Source of the DNA: a virus
Length of the DNA stretch: 27,469 bases
Strand: one strand, 5' to 3'
Virus record (IMG/VR): IMGVR_UViG_3300032249_000432
Coordinates: 1-27,469 of that record
Made by a program: the position numbers and the translations under genes
Part shown: one piece after another, positions 1-7,436 of the stretch
Layout: each line of letters begins with the position of its first letter
Position numbering within the stretch: position 1 is the stretch's first letter
The notes under the pieces: generated by a model
Told to the model about the DNA's origin: nothing
Seen by the model: the letters and a program-made list of their open reading frames with translations, nothing else
The model's database searches: none

Positions 1-1
1 C

Positions 2-1150
2 GACAAGCACAACATGGGCGAGATGGGCCGCCAGCTGGTCGAGTCTGGTCGTTCAATCGACGAGGCCCGGGCTGCTGTTCTAGACAAAATGAACATCCCA
101 CAGGAGCCTGTCACCATGAGCGCCGCTGATCTCGGCATGAGCGAGAAGGAAGCCCGCAGCTTCTCCTTCTTGCGTGCCATCAACTATCTGTCCAACCCAA
201 CCGATCGCGCTGCCCGTGAGGCTGCTGCTTTCGAGATCGAGGCATCTGACGCTGCTGCCGTCAAACTCGGCCGTCAGAGCCGTGGTATCACCATCCCTCA
301 GGAAGTGCTTCGCCGCGACCTGAACGTTGGCGCTGCTACCGCTGGTGGCAACCTCGTCGAGACAATGCTCGACTCTGGAAGCTTCATCGATCTGCTTCGC
401 AATGCTTCTGCCCTGGATCAAGCTGGCGCCACCGTGCTGACCGGCCTGACTGGCAACGTTGCAATCCCCCGCCAGAGTGGCGCCGCTACCGCTTACTGGG
501 TGGCTGAGTCCGGCTCTCCCACTGAGTCCCAGCAGACCGTCGATCAAGTCAGCCTGGTGCCCCGCACTGTGGCTGCTTACACCGACTTCAGCCGTCGCCT
601 GATGATCCAGTCCTCCATCGACGTGGAGAACATGGTGCGCAACGATCTGGCTCAAGTGATCGCTCTCAAGATCGACGCTGCTGGTCTTTACGGCACGGGC
701 GCCAGCAATGAGCCCCTCGGCCTGAAGAACACCACCGGCATCGGCACTGAAGACTTCGCCGCTGATGCTCCTACCTTTGCTGAGGTGGTGGCACTCGAGA
801 GCGACGTGGCAACTGCCAACGCTCTGCTGGGCAGCCCCGTCTACCTGATGAACGCCGCCATGCGCGGCAACCTGAAGACCACGAAGAAGGACGCCGGCTC
901 TGGCATCTTCATCATGGAGAACGGCGAGGTTAACGGTTACCGCGGCGTGCTGTCCAACCAAGTGGCATCCAATGATCTCTGGTTCGGTAACTTCGCCGAC
1001 CTGATCATTGGTTACTTCTCAGGTCTCGACCTGATGGTTGACCCCTACACCCACAGCACCAGCGGCACTGTGCGCGTTATCGCGATGCAGGATTGCGACA
1101 TCGCAATTCGTCATCCCGAGTCCTTCAGCCGCGGCAACAACACCCTCTGA
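2..1150 (+). CDS. HK97-fold major capsid protein (5' partial, possibly C-terminal part of a protease-capsid fusion)
   Basis: Forms the icosahedral head shell. The conserved HK97-family core is visible: the N-terminal arm end and linker around GAATAGGNLVET, then VAIPRQSG, AYWVAESG, the P-loop region YTDFSRRLMIQSSIDVE, LYGTGASNEPLG and a C-terminal MQDCDIAIRHPESF. The frame is open to the left edge, with Asp-Lys-His-Asn before the first in-frame ATG at 14, so the gene probably starts upstream. The N-terminal stretch (QLVESGRSIDEARAAVL) resembles the linker seen in ClpP-type prohead protease/capsid fusions. A separate capsid gene with a delta domain starting at 14 is the alternative. The stop overlaps the next start (TGATG). 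Family call very sure; the fusion is inference. Confidence 0.93.
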   Translation, partial: DKHNMGEMGRQLVESGRSIDEARAAVLDKMNIPQEPVTMSAADLGMSEKEARSFSFLRAINYLSNPTDRAAREAAAFEIEASDAAAVKLGRQSRGITIPQEVLRRDLNVGAATAGGNLVETMLDSGSFIDLLRNASALDQAGATVLTGLTGNVAIPRQSGAATAYWVAESGSPTESQQTVDQVSLVPRTVAAYTDFSRRLMIQSSIDVENMVRNDLAQVIALKIDAAGLYGTGASNEPLGLKNTTGIGTEDFAADAPTFAEVVALESDVATANALLGSPVYLMNAAMRGNLKTTKKDAGSGIFIMENGEVNGYRGVLSNQVASNDLWFGNFADLIIGYFSGLDLMVDPYTHSTSGTVRVIAMQDCDIAIRHPESFSRGNNTL

Positions 1151-1356
1151 TGTTGATCCAGGTCCTACGGCAAACAATGCTTGCGGGCCGGGTGGTTCGT
1201 GTTGGGGATGTCACTGAGGCATCCCCTTCCGACGCCAAGCTCCTGATCGGCATTGGTAAAGCAATCGAAGCAGCCGCCCAGGTGGCTGATGTGGTTGAGA
1301 CTATTGCTCAACCTTTACGCAAACCTTCAACCCCCCGACGGAGGGCTAAACCATGA
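1150..1356 (+). CDS. small phage protein downstream of capsid gene
   Basis: A 68-residue protein whose ATG overlaps the capsid stop by one base; an in-frame upstream ATG at 1093 lies inside the capsid gene and is less likely. The sequence begins MLIQVLRQTMLAGRVVRVGD and continues ASPSDAKLLIGIGKA, a pattern I know from small uncharacterised proteins encoded next to head genes in many siphophages. In that group the order is a short beta hairpin, a 'raised by capsid position' D-A-x-x-L-I-x-x-G-K-A helix and a basic tail. Here the tail is PSTPRRRAKP. Its role is unknown; head completion or decoration is a guess from position. The stop overlaps the next start by four bases, so translation is probably coupled. 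Confidence 0.72.
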   Translation: MLIQVLRQTMLAGRVVRVGDVTEASPSDAKLLIGIGKAIEAAAQVADVVETIAQPLRKPSTPRRRAKP

Positions 1357-1733
1357 CCATCCACAATCTTGGATCGAAGACCACGGTCCTCGGTCTACTC
1401 CGCAATGACGTAGTGACCACCACAGGCACCGGCTCTGCCGTTGACCTGCAGGGTTACGAGGGCGACATGGCTGTTCTTCTGGACGCCGAGGCTGGCAGTG
1501 CAGGCGTTACCTACGCTGTCAAGCTGACCGAATCCGACACTTCCGGCGGTACTTACACCGACGTGACTGGCGGCGCTTTCACCACCACTACCGCTAACAC
1601 TGCATCACTGCAAAAGATCTACGTCAATGTGACTTCTTTGAAGCGCTTTGTGAAGATCTCGATCACGGTTGCTGGTGGCACCGGCGCCGGTGCTGTCGCA
1701 GTGTTGGGCCTCGCTTCGGCGAAGTACGGCTAA
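1353..1733 (+). CDS. small beta-rich head protein, possible decoration protein
   Basis: A 126-residue protein rich in Thr, Gly, Ala and Val, predicted by eye to be nearly all beta strand, with no signal peptide or membrane segment. The middle part (YAVKLTESDTSGGTYTDVTGG, split by turns, then SLKRFVKISITVAGG) reads like an immunoglobulin-like or jelly-roll sandwich. The position directly after the capsid gene and before the head-tail joining gene suggests a capsid decoration or head completion protein; that is inference, because no catalytic or family-defining motif is visible. It starts in an ATGA overlap with the preceding gene and ends overlapping the next ATG by one base. High confidence that it is a gene, low confidence in its role. 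Confidence 0.75.
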   Translation: MTIHNLGSKTTVLGLLRNDVVTTTGTGSAVDLQGYEGDMAVLLDAEAGSAGVTYAVKLTESDTSGGTYTDVTGGAFTTTTANTASLQKIYVNVTSLKRFVKISITVAGGTGAGAVAVLGLASAKYG

Positions 1734-2011
1734 TGGCGATCACGGAAGATCTGGACATCTTCCTGGCAGACTTCGGCGTCAGCTGCACAGCTGGCGCCGT
1801 TACTGCTAATGGGATCCTGGACATGCCGAGCCAGATCCTGAGCGATGGCATGGTGCTCAGCACTGACTACACTCTGACCGCACGGGCTTCAAACTTCGGC
1901 AGCTTGATCCGTGGCAACTCGATCACGGTCGATAGCGTGGCCTATACGGTGCGCGAGACCATGTTGATCGATGATGGCAAGTTCGTTCAGATCGCACTTC
2001 AGAAGACATGA
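1733..2011 (+). CDS. head-tail joining protein, lambda gpFII-like
   Basis: A 92-residue protein with the size and pattern of the phage head-tail attachment family (lambda gpFII, Phage_attach). The N-terminus carries an aspartate-rich start (MAITEDLDIFLADFG) and the second half is a beta barrel ending GNSITVDSVAYTVRE followed by IDDGKFVQIALQ. The block 'V-x-Y-T-V-R-x...I-D-D-G...I-x-L' is the recurring signature I associate with gpFII-like proteins. It would bind the filled head at the connector and give the tail terminator its docking site. The gene is in the expected place between head and tail genes. The next gene starts in a four-base overlap (2008-2011). Confidence 0.75.
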   Translation: MAITEDLDIFLADFGVSCTAGAVTANGILDMPSQILSDGMVLSTDYTLTARASNFGSLIRGNSITVDSVAYTVRETMLIDDGKFVQIALQKT

Positions 2012-2637
2012 GCGGCCCTCTCAAGAGCAACACACGTAGCCAATGGGCGACAGTCAATCCAGTGCTGTTGGCTGGTGAGCCTGGCCTTGAAAGCGACACC
2101 GAGAACCTGAAGATCGGCGACGGCAAGACGGTATGGTCTGGCCTTCCCTACTTTGGCAACCCTGGATATTGGGGCTCGTTCTGGGATGAGACGTCGCAGG
2201 TGGCGGCGCTGGTCAATACGGCTTATGGGATCAAGCTGCGGCAGATTGACACGGCAAGCCGCGGCACCAAGATCATCTCAGACACGCGCCTGACGATTGA
2301 TCATCCGGGCATCTATAGCATCACGTTTTCGATTCAGTTCAGTAACACCGACAACTCGATTCACGACATCAACGTTTGGTTGCGCAAAAACGGCGTTGAC
2401 GTGCCAGCCAGCAATAGCCGGTTCAGCATCATTGCCCGGCGTGGCAGCGTTGATGGGAATGTGATTGGCTGCGTCAATTTTGTGCTGGATTTGACCACCA
2501 ACGACTACCTCGAGCTGATGTGGGCAACCAGCAACGTCGCGGCCTACATCCATGCTCAGGCAGCCCAGACCAGTCCCTTCGCTCACCCGAGCATCCCCGG
2601 CATCATCTGCACTGTTGTCCAAGTTGCATCTGCTTAA
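2008..2637 (+). CDS. fibre-like structural protein: Mtd-type N-terminal domain plus jelly-roll C-terminus
   Basis: A 209-residue protein with two visible parts. Residues about 8-50 match the short repeat found at the start of many phage fibres (Mtd N-terminal type): AGEPGLESDTENLKIGDGKT then W-x-x-L-P-Y. From about residue 75 the chain looks like a C1q/TNF-like jelly roll as in receptor-binding proteins: DHPGIYSITFSIQFSNT, INVWLRKNGVDVP, then DYLELMWATSN and a terminal beta strand. Such proteins normally sit in the tail-fibre region, but this one lies between the head-tail joining and tail-terminator genes and is tightly packed there (four-base overlap upstream, three-base gap downstream). 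It may be a head fibre or neck whisker; a displaced adhesin is the alternative. Confidence 0.78.
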   Translation: MSGPLKSNTRSQWATVNPVLLAGEPGLESDTENLKIGDGKTVWSGLPYFGNPGYWGSFWDETSQVAALVNTAYGIKLRQIDTASRGTKIISDTRLTIDHPGIYSITFSIQFSNTDNSIHDINVWLRKNGVDVPASNSRFSIIARRGSVDGNVIGCVNFVLDLTTNDYLELMWATSNVAAYIHAQAAQTSPFAHPSIPGIICTVVQVASA

Positions 2638-2640
2638 GCC

Positions 2641-3072
2641 ATGGCCACCAAACGCGAGACCATCCTGGCGGCGATCCGCACCGCGCTAACGGGCACCACC
2701 GGCGTCAGCACGCGGATCTATCGAAGCCGGGTCGAGCCGCTGGCCAGAGGTGAGCTGCCCGCGATTGTGGTCGAGCCTGTCAGTGACAACGCTGAGCAAA
2801 ACACCAGCCTTCCGACATTGGACTGGACGCTGACTGTGCGGATCGCAGTAATCGTCCGCGGTGATGTGCCAGATCAGGTGGCTGACGCAACAGTGCAAAG
2901 CCTGCACGCAAAGGTGATGGCCGATCTCACTCTTGGGGGCAATGCCTACGATGTGCAGCCTGTTTCTGTTTCGTTTGATCTGGTCGAAGCTGATCAGCCG
3001 AGCGGTGTGATCAGTTGCGACTACGCTGTGAGGTATCGGACCCGCGTGGCCGATCTATCCTTAAGCCCTTAG
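2641..3072 (+). CDS. tail terminator / tail completion protein, lambda gpU-like
   Basis: A 143-residue protein starting MATKRETILAAIRTALTG, the usual opening helix of siphophage tail terminator or minor tail U-type proteins. It continues with ELPAIVVEPVSDNAE and a beta-rich middle (LDWTLTVRIAVIVRG), ending in an antiparallel pair (VISCDYAVRYRTRV). In lambda gpU forms a hexameric ring that stops tail-tube polymerisation and docks to the head. Length and place, after head joining and before the tail tube, agree with this. The call rests on pattern and order, not on a unique motif. It starts three bases after the preceding stop. Confidence 0.7.
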   Translation: MATKRETILAAIRTALTGTTGVSTRIYRSRVEPLARGELPAIVVEPVSDNAEQNTSLPTLDWTLTVRIAVIVRGDVPDQVADATVQSLHAKVMADLTLGGNAYDVQPVSVSFDLVEADQPSGVISCDYAVRYRTRVADLSLSP

Positions 3073-3080
3073 CAGCTACG

Positions 3081-3245
3081 ATGGTAGACGAATACAAAGG
3101 CCAGGGCGGCAGCTATCTGGTCAATCCCAAAACCGGCAAGCGAAAGCTCGTCGAGCGGACCCAGCCGGCCCCTCATCCAACCTCCGAGGTAGCCTCCAAT
3201 GGCATCAGTTCTGACTCGCCGACGCCTGATCCTGGCGAAGATTGA
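3081..3245 (+). CDS. small phage protein overlapping the tail tube gene
   Basis: A 54-residue protein, ATG chosen at 3081 because the upstream in-frame ATG (3015) is buried in the preceding gene. It opens with MVDEYKGQGGSYLVNPKTGK followed by R-K-L-V-E-R-T, a short conserved motif seen in many small uncharacterised phage proteins encoded just before the tail tube gene; the rest is Pro/Ser-rich and probably disordered. The 3' end overlaps the tail tube gene by 47 bases in another frame, which constrains both sequences. Function unknown; a role in tube or terminator assembly is only suggested by place. Confidence 0.62.
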   Translation: MVDEYKGQGGSYLVNPKTGKRKLVERTQPAPHPTSEVASNGISSDSPTPDPGED

Positions 3246-4137
3246 GACCACATACGGCACGGATTCAACTCCGAGCGGCAGCAGCAATGCTGTTCTGGTG
3301 CGCAACCTTGAGATCCAGCCGCTGGTTGCCGATACGGTGAACCGTGACCTGGTGCGGCCTTACATGGGCCAAGCCGATCAACTGCTGGCCCAAACCCGGG
3401 TTGAAGTCAGCTTCGAGGTTGAGTTGGCTGGGTCAGGTACTGCTGGCACCGCTCCGGCTTATGGCCCGGTGCTGCGCAGCTGCGGCCTTAGCGAGACGCT
3501 AGTCACCAGCACCAGCGCCACCTATGCGCCCGAGAGCAGCGGCTTCGAGAGCTGCACCATCCACTACCACGAAGACGGCATCCGCCACAAGCTGACGGGT
3601 TGCCGCGGCACCTTTGAGATTTCCGCTGAAGTCGGCGCGATCCCTTCGATCGCATTCACGATGACCGGCATCTACAACGCCCCCACCGACGAGACGCTGC
3701 CCACCCCGACCTACGCCAACCAAGCAGCCCCGCTGCTGTTCAAGGAAGGTAACACCACCAGCTTCTCGGCATTCTCCTATAGCGGTTGCTTGCAGTCCTA
3801 CAACTTCTCGATGGCAAACGATGTCATCTATCGCGAGCTGGTCGGTTGCTCGAAGGAGATCCTGATCACCAACCGGGCACCCAGTGGCACAGTCGTGATC
3901 GAGGCGCCGACCATTGCGGCGAAGGACTTCTTCGGAATCGCAACTGGCAGCAGCACTGGCAGCATCACCTTTCAGCACGGCACCACTGCCGGCAACAGGT
4001 GCACGGTGACCACTGCGCAGTCTGACCTTGGCAACCTGACCTATAGCGATCAGGACGGCGTGCAGATGCTTAATATGCCTTTCATTGCCGTGCCGACCAG
4101 CTCGGGCAATGATGAGCTGTCCCTTGCTTACACCTAA
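3199..4137 (+). CDS. tail tube (major tail) protein
   Basis: A 312-residue protein that should polymerise as stacked hexamer rings to make the tail tube. The N-terminus (LTRRRLILAKIETTYGTDST) is the common opening of siphophage tube proteins of the gpV-type superfamily, followed by EVSFEVELAGSGTAG, the HEDGIRHKLTGCRGTFEI hairpin and AGxIPSIAFTMTGIY. These strand pairs form the tube beta sandwich in this superfamily. The second half (about residues 180-312) is further beta structure and may be an external decoration domain. Place agrees: after the terminator, before the frameshifted chaperone pair and the tape measure. It starts inside the preceding small gene. Confidence 0.82.
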   Translation: MASVLTRRRLILAKIETTYGTDSTPSGSSNAVLVRNLEIQPLVADTVNRDLVRPYMGQADQLLAQTRVEVSFEVELAGSGTAGTAPAYGPVLRSCGLSETLVTSTSATYAPESSGFESCTIHYHEDGIRHKLTGCRGTFEISAEVGAIPSIAFTMTGIYNAPTDETLPTPTYANQAAPLLFKEGNTTSFSAFSYSGCLQSYNFSMANDVIYRELVGCSKEILITNRAPSGTVVIEAPTIAAKDFFGIATGSSTGSITFQHGTTAGNRCTVTTAQSDLGNLTYSDQDGVQMLNMPFIAVPTSSGNDELSLAYT

Positions 4138-4142
4138 ACCGC

Positions 4143-4487
4143 GTGGCATTTGTCCTCAAGCAATCTGATTCCTACACTTGGCCGGTCACCTTCGACATTC
4201 CTGTCGATGGCGGCCGGCATGAACGGCAGACATTCGACGGTGAGTTCAAGCGGCTGGCTCAGTCGCGCATCACAGAGATTGGCGAGCAGATCAAGGCGGA
4301 GGAGATTACCGACTCCATCCTGGCTGGTGAGGTGCTGATCGGCTGGGCTGGCGTCACGGATGACGCCGGCAAAAATATTCCCTTCAGCCAGTCGGCACTG
4401 CAGCAACTGCTGGATGTGCCGATGCTGGCGGCTGCCATCACGCTGGCCTACTTCGAGAGCCTGCAAGGAGCCAAGCGAAAAAACTGA
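4143..4487 (+). CDS. tail assembly chaperone, short form (lambda gpG-like)
   Basis: A 114-residue protein starting at a GTG six bases after the tail tube stop. It matches gpG-type chaperones in size, in its N-terminal beta hairpin (QSDSYTWPVTFDIPVDGG, then RQTFDGEFKRL) and in the helical second half (FSQSALQQLLDVPMLAAAIT). In lambda, gpG and its frameshifted longer form gpGT coat the tape measure protein and recruit tube subunits. The last codons are CGA AAA AAC TGA, which place the slippery heptamer A AAA AAC exactly before the stop. The -1 frame is open through the next coding stretch, so the gene very probably also makes the longer product listed separately. Confidence 0.82.
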   Translation: MAFVLKQSDSYTWPVTFDIPVDGGRHERQTFDGEFKRLAQSRITEIGEQIKAEEITDSILAGEVLIGWAGVTDDAGKNIPFSQSALQQLLDVPMLAAAITLAYFESLQGAKRKN

Positions 4488-4813
4488 TAGAGGCTGCGGA
4501 ATACTGGGCAGGTGGCGGTGTCGTTGATGATGCTGCTGCAGATGCCGCGGCCATGGGCTTTGAACTGCCAGACCTGCCGCCACCAGTGGCAGCTGAGTTC
4601 GAGATACATCCTGAGAATTGGTCAACCGTGGAGATGTTCCTGCGGTTGCAGACGCAATGGCGATCGACGATGAACGGCGTGATCGGTCTGGACTATTCAG
4701 CAGCTCAATGGTTGTTTAGACTGTATGAGGTGCAGGACCAGTGTGCCCTGCTGGAAGACCTGCAGACCATGGAGGTCGCCGCCATGCAAGCCATCAACAA
4801 GCAAGGAAGCTGA
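4143..4813 (+). CDS. tail assembly chaperone, long form made by -1 frameshift (lambda gpGT-like)
   Basis: Predicted joint product of two frames: 4143-4484 in the first frame, then a -1 shift on A AAA AAC (4478-4484) and reading from 4484 to the stop at 4811-4813. This gives about 223 residues. I read the -1 frame codon by codon from 4484 (CTG ATA GAG GCT GCG GAA) and it has no stop before the downstream ATG at 4553, so the join is clean. The added part (LIEAAEYWAGGGVVDDAAAD and on, then LPDLPPPVAAEFEIHPENW) has the T-domain character that in lambda binds the tail tube protein. Its position just before the tape measure is the universal one. The alternative is separate translation from the ATG at 4553 (86 residues). 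Confidence 0.75.
4478..4484 (+). promoter_or_regulatory. programmed -1 frameshift slippery site A AAA AAC
   Basis: Heptamer of the X XXY YYZ form in the correct phase: frame-0 codons are CGA (4476), AAA (4479), AAC (4482) and then TGA (4485). Both tRNAs can re-pair after a one-base backward slip. It lies at the very end of the short chaperone frame, where siphophages carry this signal. I did not identify a clear downstream stem-loop or upstream Shine-Dalgarno stimulator. Confidence 0.75.
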
Positions 4814-4815
4814 TC

Positions 4816-7098
4816 ATGGCCTTGAACCTCGATGCTGCCCTCAAGATCACGGCCAACGTAGTCGGCGAGAACAACATCCGCCGACTTGGTAACTCGATGC
4901 AGGGGCTCGAGGGCCAGATCAAGAACACCAGCCAAGCGGCCGGGTTACTTGTGATGGGCATCAAGGGATTGGCGGCAGCAGCAGTGACCGGCGGCGTGGT
5001 GACATTGGCAAAGAGCGCGATCGATCTAGCTGATAACATGCGCGACCTGTCGCAGCGAACAGGCGTCAGCATCCAAACGTTGGGCCAGTTCAAGGTTGCA
5101 GCAGAGCTAAGTGGCAGCAGTTTGGAAGGCGTGGCCAAGGGACTCACCTTCCTAAACAAGAATATGGTTGCCGCAGCTACCGGCACTGAAGCGGCGGCCG
5201 CTGCATTTAAGACGATTGGTGTGGCAACGACTGATGCGCAGGGCAATCTGCGATCTGCTGATCAGGTGTTCCTAGACATCGCCGACCGATTCGCCACATT
5301 GCGCGATGGACCAGAGAAGGCAGCACTGGCGATAAAGGTTTTTGGCAAGGCTGGCGCGGAGCTGATTCCAATTCTGAATCTTGGCAGCGAAGAAATCCAG
5401 CGGTTTGGTTTGAACATTGGCCCGGATTTTGCAAACAAAGCGGACGCATTCAATGATCAGCTGGGGTTGATGAGTGCGCAGACGACGATGCTCACCGTCG
5501 AGATCGGATCAAAGCTGCTGCCGATCATGAGTGGGTTGCTGAGCATTGTCAGCGAAAGCATCACCGCAATGGGCAATCTGGCCAAGGAGTTCTATGCCGC
5601 GGTTGGTGGTGCAGCTGGGTTGCAACAGGCAGCAGCTACGTTGATCAAAACCATGGTGGTGCTGGGTGGCGTTACGGCTGGCGTGTTTATTGCCACCAAC
5701 ATCACCACATTTGCAACAGCATTGCGTGGGGTGGTTGGCGTGATGCGGACCCTGTTGTCCCTTGAGCGGGCGATGCTCGCAATCGAAACAGCACGGGTCG
5801 CTGTGGTTGGTTTGATTGCTGGCGTGAAGTCTGGCAAGACACCTGCCACTGCGATCATTGGCGGCGCTATCGGCGGCACCTTAGCGGCTGGCGCGTTGGG
5901 CCTTGGGATCAGCAAGCTGATCGACGGCATCACTCAGAAAATTACTGCTGGGCTTGGAGGCGCCTTCAAAGGCATCTCCATTCCTGAACCAACAGCAGCA
6001 GCTGGCACAATTCCTAATTTATCTGGATTGCAAACTGAGAAAAAAGCCAAGAAAGCTAAAGAGATTACGGAAATTACGGCCGAAGAGCTGCAGCTGAGCA
6101 TGTTGCTGAACAAAGCCAAGATTGACGGGAACACCCTGCTGCAGGCAGAGCTGGAGTACGGCTTGACTCTGCTTGATATTGACAAGCAGAAGATCGGGGC
6201 ACGTCGACGCCAGCAACTTGAAGCTAACGCGGCAACTACATTATTCAAAACACAGATTGATTTTGCGGAGCAGGTTGGCGCCGCGGTTGCTCAGGATTTC
6301 ATGAAGCGTCAAGAGTTGCAAGAGAACTACAACCGCACGGTTGAGGATTTGAAAATCAAGGCCGGCATGATCACCGGCGAAAAACTCAAAGAACTCGAGA
6401 TCGATCGGGAATTAGATGCTATCCGCCAGCGGATGCCAGGCTTGACCGATGCCCAGATCGCCAAACTGCGCGAGCTGATCGCGGCCAGCCAAGATGTAAA
6501 GAAGAGTTTCAAGGAGACCTTTGGCGAAAGCTTGAAGCAGTATTACGAGCAACTTACTAACCTGGGGGCACAAGTTGCTGACTCAGTGAAGGGTGCGTTC
6601 CAAGGACTTGAGGATCAATTGGTTAGTTTTGTGACCACTGGTAAGGCAAGCTTTGCGGATCTAGCCAAAAGCATCATTGCCGACATCGCTCGCATTGCGA
6701 TCCGACAGGCCATCATTGCGCCGCTGTTGAAGGGCGTTGGCGGGATCTTCGGTTTGACCTTTGCCAACGGTGGTGTCTTTGCTCAGAACGGAATCCAGAA
6801 GTTTGCCCGCGGTGGCATCGTTGATAAGCCCACCCTGTTCCCGTTTGCCAAAGGCACGGGCCTGATGGGCGAGGCTGGGCCAGAGGCGATCATGCCTCTT
6901 CGCCGTGGCCGTGATGGCCGACTTGGCGTTGAATCAGCCGGCGGCGGCGGTGGCGTCAATGTCACCGTCAACGTAGACGCGACCGGCACCAGAGCCCAAG
7001 GCGACGAGGGCCGCGCTGGGCAGTTTGCCCGCGCGATCAGCGAAGCGGTCAAGAATGAGATCGTCACCCAGAAGCGCCCCGGAGGACTGCTCGCATAA
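4816..7098 (+). CDS. tape measure protein, lambda gpH-like
   Basis: A 760-residue protein that sets tail length and enters the cell envelope on infection. ATG 4816 is chosen over the in-frame 4741 because AAGGA lies just upstream and the chain from MALNLDAALKITANVVGEN is the normal opening. Residues 41-67, 280-308 and 345-366 are hydrophobic, as expected for membrane-penetrating segments. Residues 67-260 are helical with a TMP-like core (LADNMRDLSQRTGVSIQTLG), and 430-610 are charged helix or coiled coil. The C-terminus has the family signature LMGEAGPEAIMPLRRGRDGR near residue 683. At roughly 1.5 angstrom per residue a tail of about 110 nm is expected. The stop overlaps the next ATG by one base. 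Confidence 0.9.
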   Translation: MALNLDAALKITANVVGENNIRRLGNSMQGLEGQIKNTSQAAGLLVMGIKGLAAAAVTGGVVTLAKSAIDLADNMRDLSQRTGVSIQTLGQFKVAAELSGSSLEGVAKGLTFLNKNMVAAATGTEAAAAAFKTIGVATTDAQGNLRSADQVFLDIADRFATLRDGPEKAALAIKVFGKAGAELIPILNLGSEEIQRFGLNIGPDFANKADAFNDQLGLMSAQTTMLTVEIGSKLLPIMSGLLSIVSESITAMGNLAKEFYAAVGGAAGLQQAAATLIKTMVVLGGVTAGVFIATNITTFATALRGVVGVMRTLLSLERAMLAIETARVAVVGLIAGVKSGKTPATAIIGGAIGGTLAAGALGLGISKLIDGITQKITAGLGGAFKGISIPEPTAAAGTIPNLSGLQTEKKAKKAKEITEITAEELQLSMLLNKAKIDGNTLLQAELEYGLTLLDIDKQKIGARRRQQLEANAATTLFKTQIDFAEQVGAAVAQDFMKRQELQENYNRTVEDLKIKAGMITGEKLKELEIDRELDAIRQRMPGLTDAQIAKLRELIAASQDVKKSFKETFGESLKQYYEQLTNLGAQVADSVKGAFQGLEDQLVSFVTTGKASFADLAKSIIADIARIAIRQAIIAPLLKGVGGIFGLTFANGGVFAQNGIQKFARGGIVDKPTLFPFAKGTGLMGEAGPEAIMPLRRGRDGRLGVESAGGGGGVNVTVNVDATGTRAQGDEGRAGQFARAISEAVKNEIVTQKRPGGLLA

Positions 7099-7433
7099 TG
7101 GCCACCTTCACCTATACGCCCAGCTTTGAGGCAACCGAGATCAGCAAGCCACGTGTCGTCACCTTTCAGGCTGGCGACGGCTATCAGCAGCGTGTCGGCT
7201 TTGGCCTGCATCGCGACGGCAAGGAATGGCAACTGCAGTTCCTGAACCGCACTGACACCGAACGCGACAATATCCTGGCGTTCCTCGAGGCGCGTGCTGC
7301 GGTTGAGTCGTTTGACTGGACGCCACCACGCGGCAGTGCAAGCAAGTACATCTGCAAAGAGTGGCAGGCCACGCTACGGTCTTGCAACTTCAACAACATC
7401 AGCGCCACCTTCGTCGAGGTCTTTGAGCCGTAA
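7098..7433 (+). CDS. minor tail protein, lambda gpM-like
   Basis: A 111-residue protein of the phage minor tail family typified by lambda gpM (Phage_min_tail). Diagnostic stretches are PRVVTFQAGDGYQQRVGFGL near residue 20, a middle LEARAAVESFDWTPPRG and a C-terminal WQATLRSCNFNNISATFVEV. In lambda, gpM joins the distal tail tip at the tape measure end. It follows the tape measure directly and precedes the gpL homologue by three bases, the same order as lambda H-M-L. Confidence 0.87.
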   Translation: MATFTYTPSFEATEISKPRVVTFQAGDGYQQRVGFGLHRDGKEWQLQFLNRTDTERDNILAFLEARAAVESFDWTPPRGSASKYICKEWQATLRSCNFNNISATFVEVFEP

Positions 7434-7436
7434 CCC

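Noticed and set aside
80-961. Long open frame on the minus strand opposite the capsid gene (293 codons).
   Set aside because: Antisense shadow of a well-recognised HK97 capsid gene; His/Gly/Ala-rich with no family pattern.
3499-4149. Minus-strand open frame of 216 codons opposite the tail tube gene.
   Set aside because: Shadow of the tail tube gene; no recognisable motif and a position against the operon direction.
4741-4815. Longer start for the tape measure protein.
   Set aside because: Adds 25 residues with no fit to the family, overlaps the chaperone gene and lacks the AAGGA site found before 4816.
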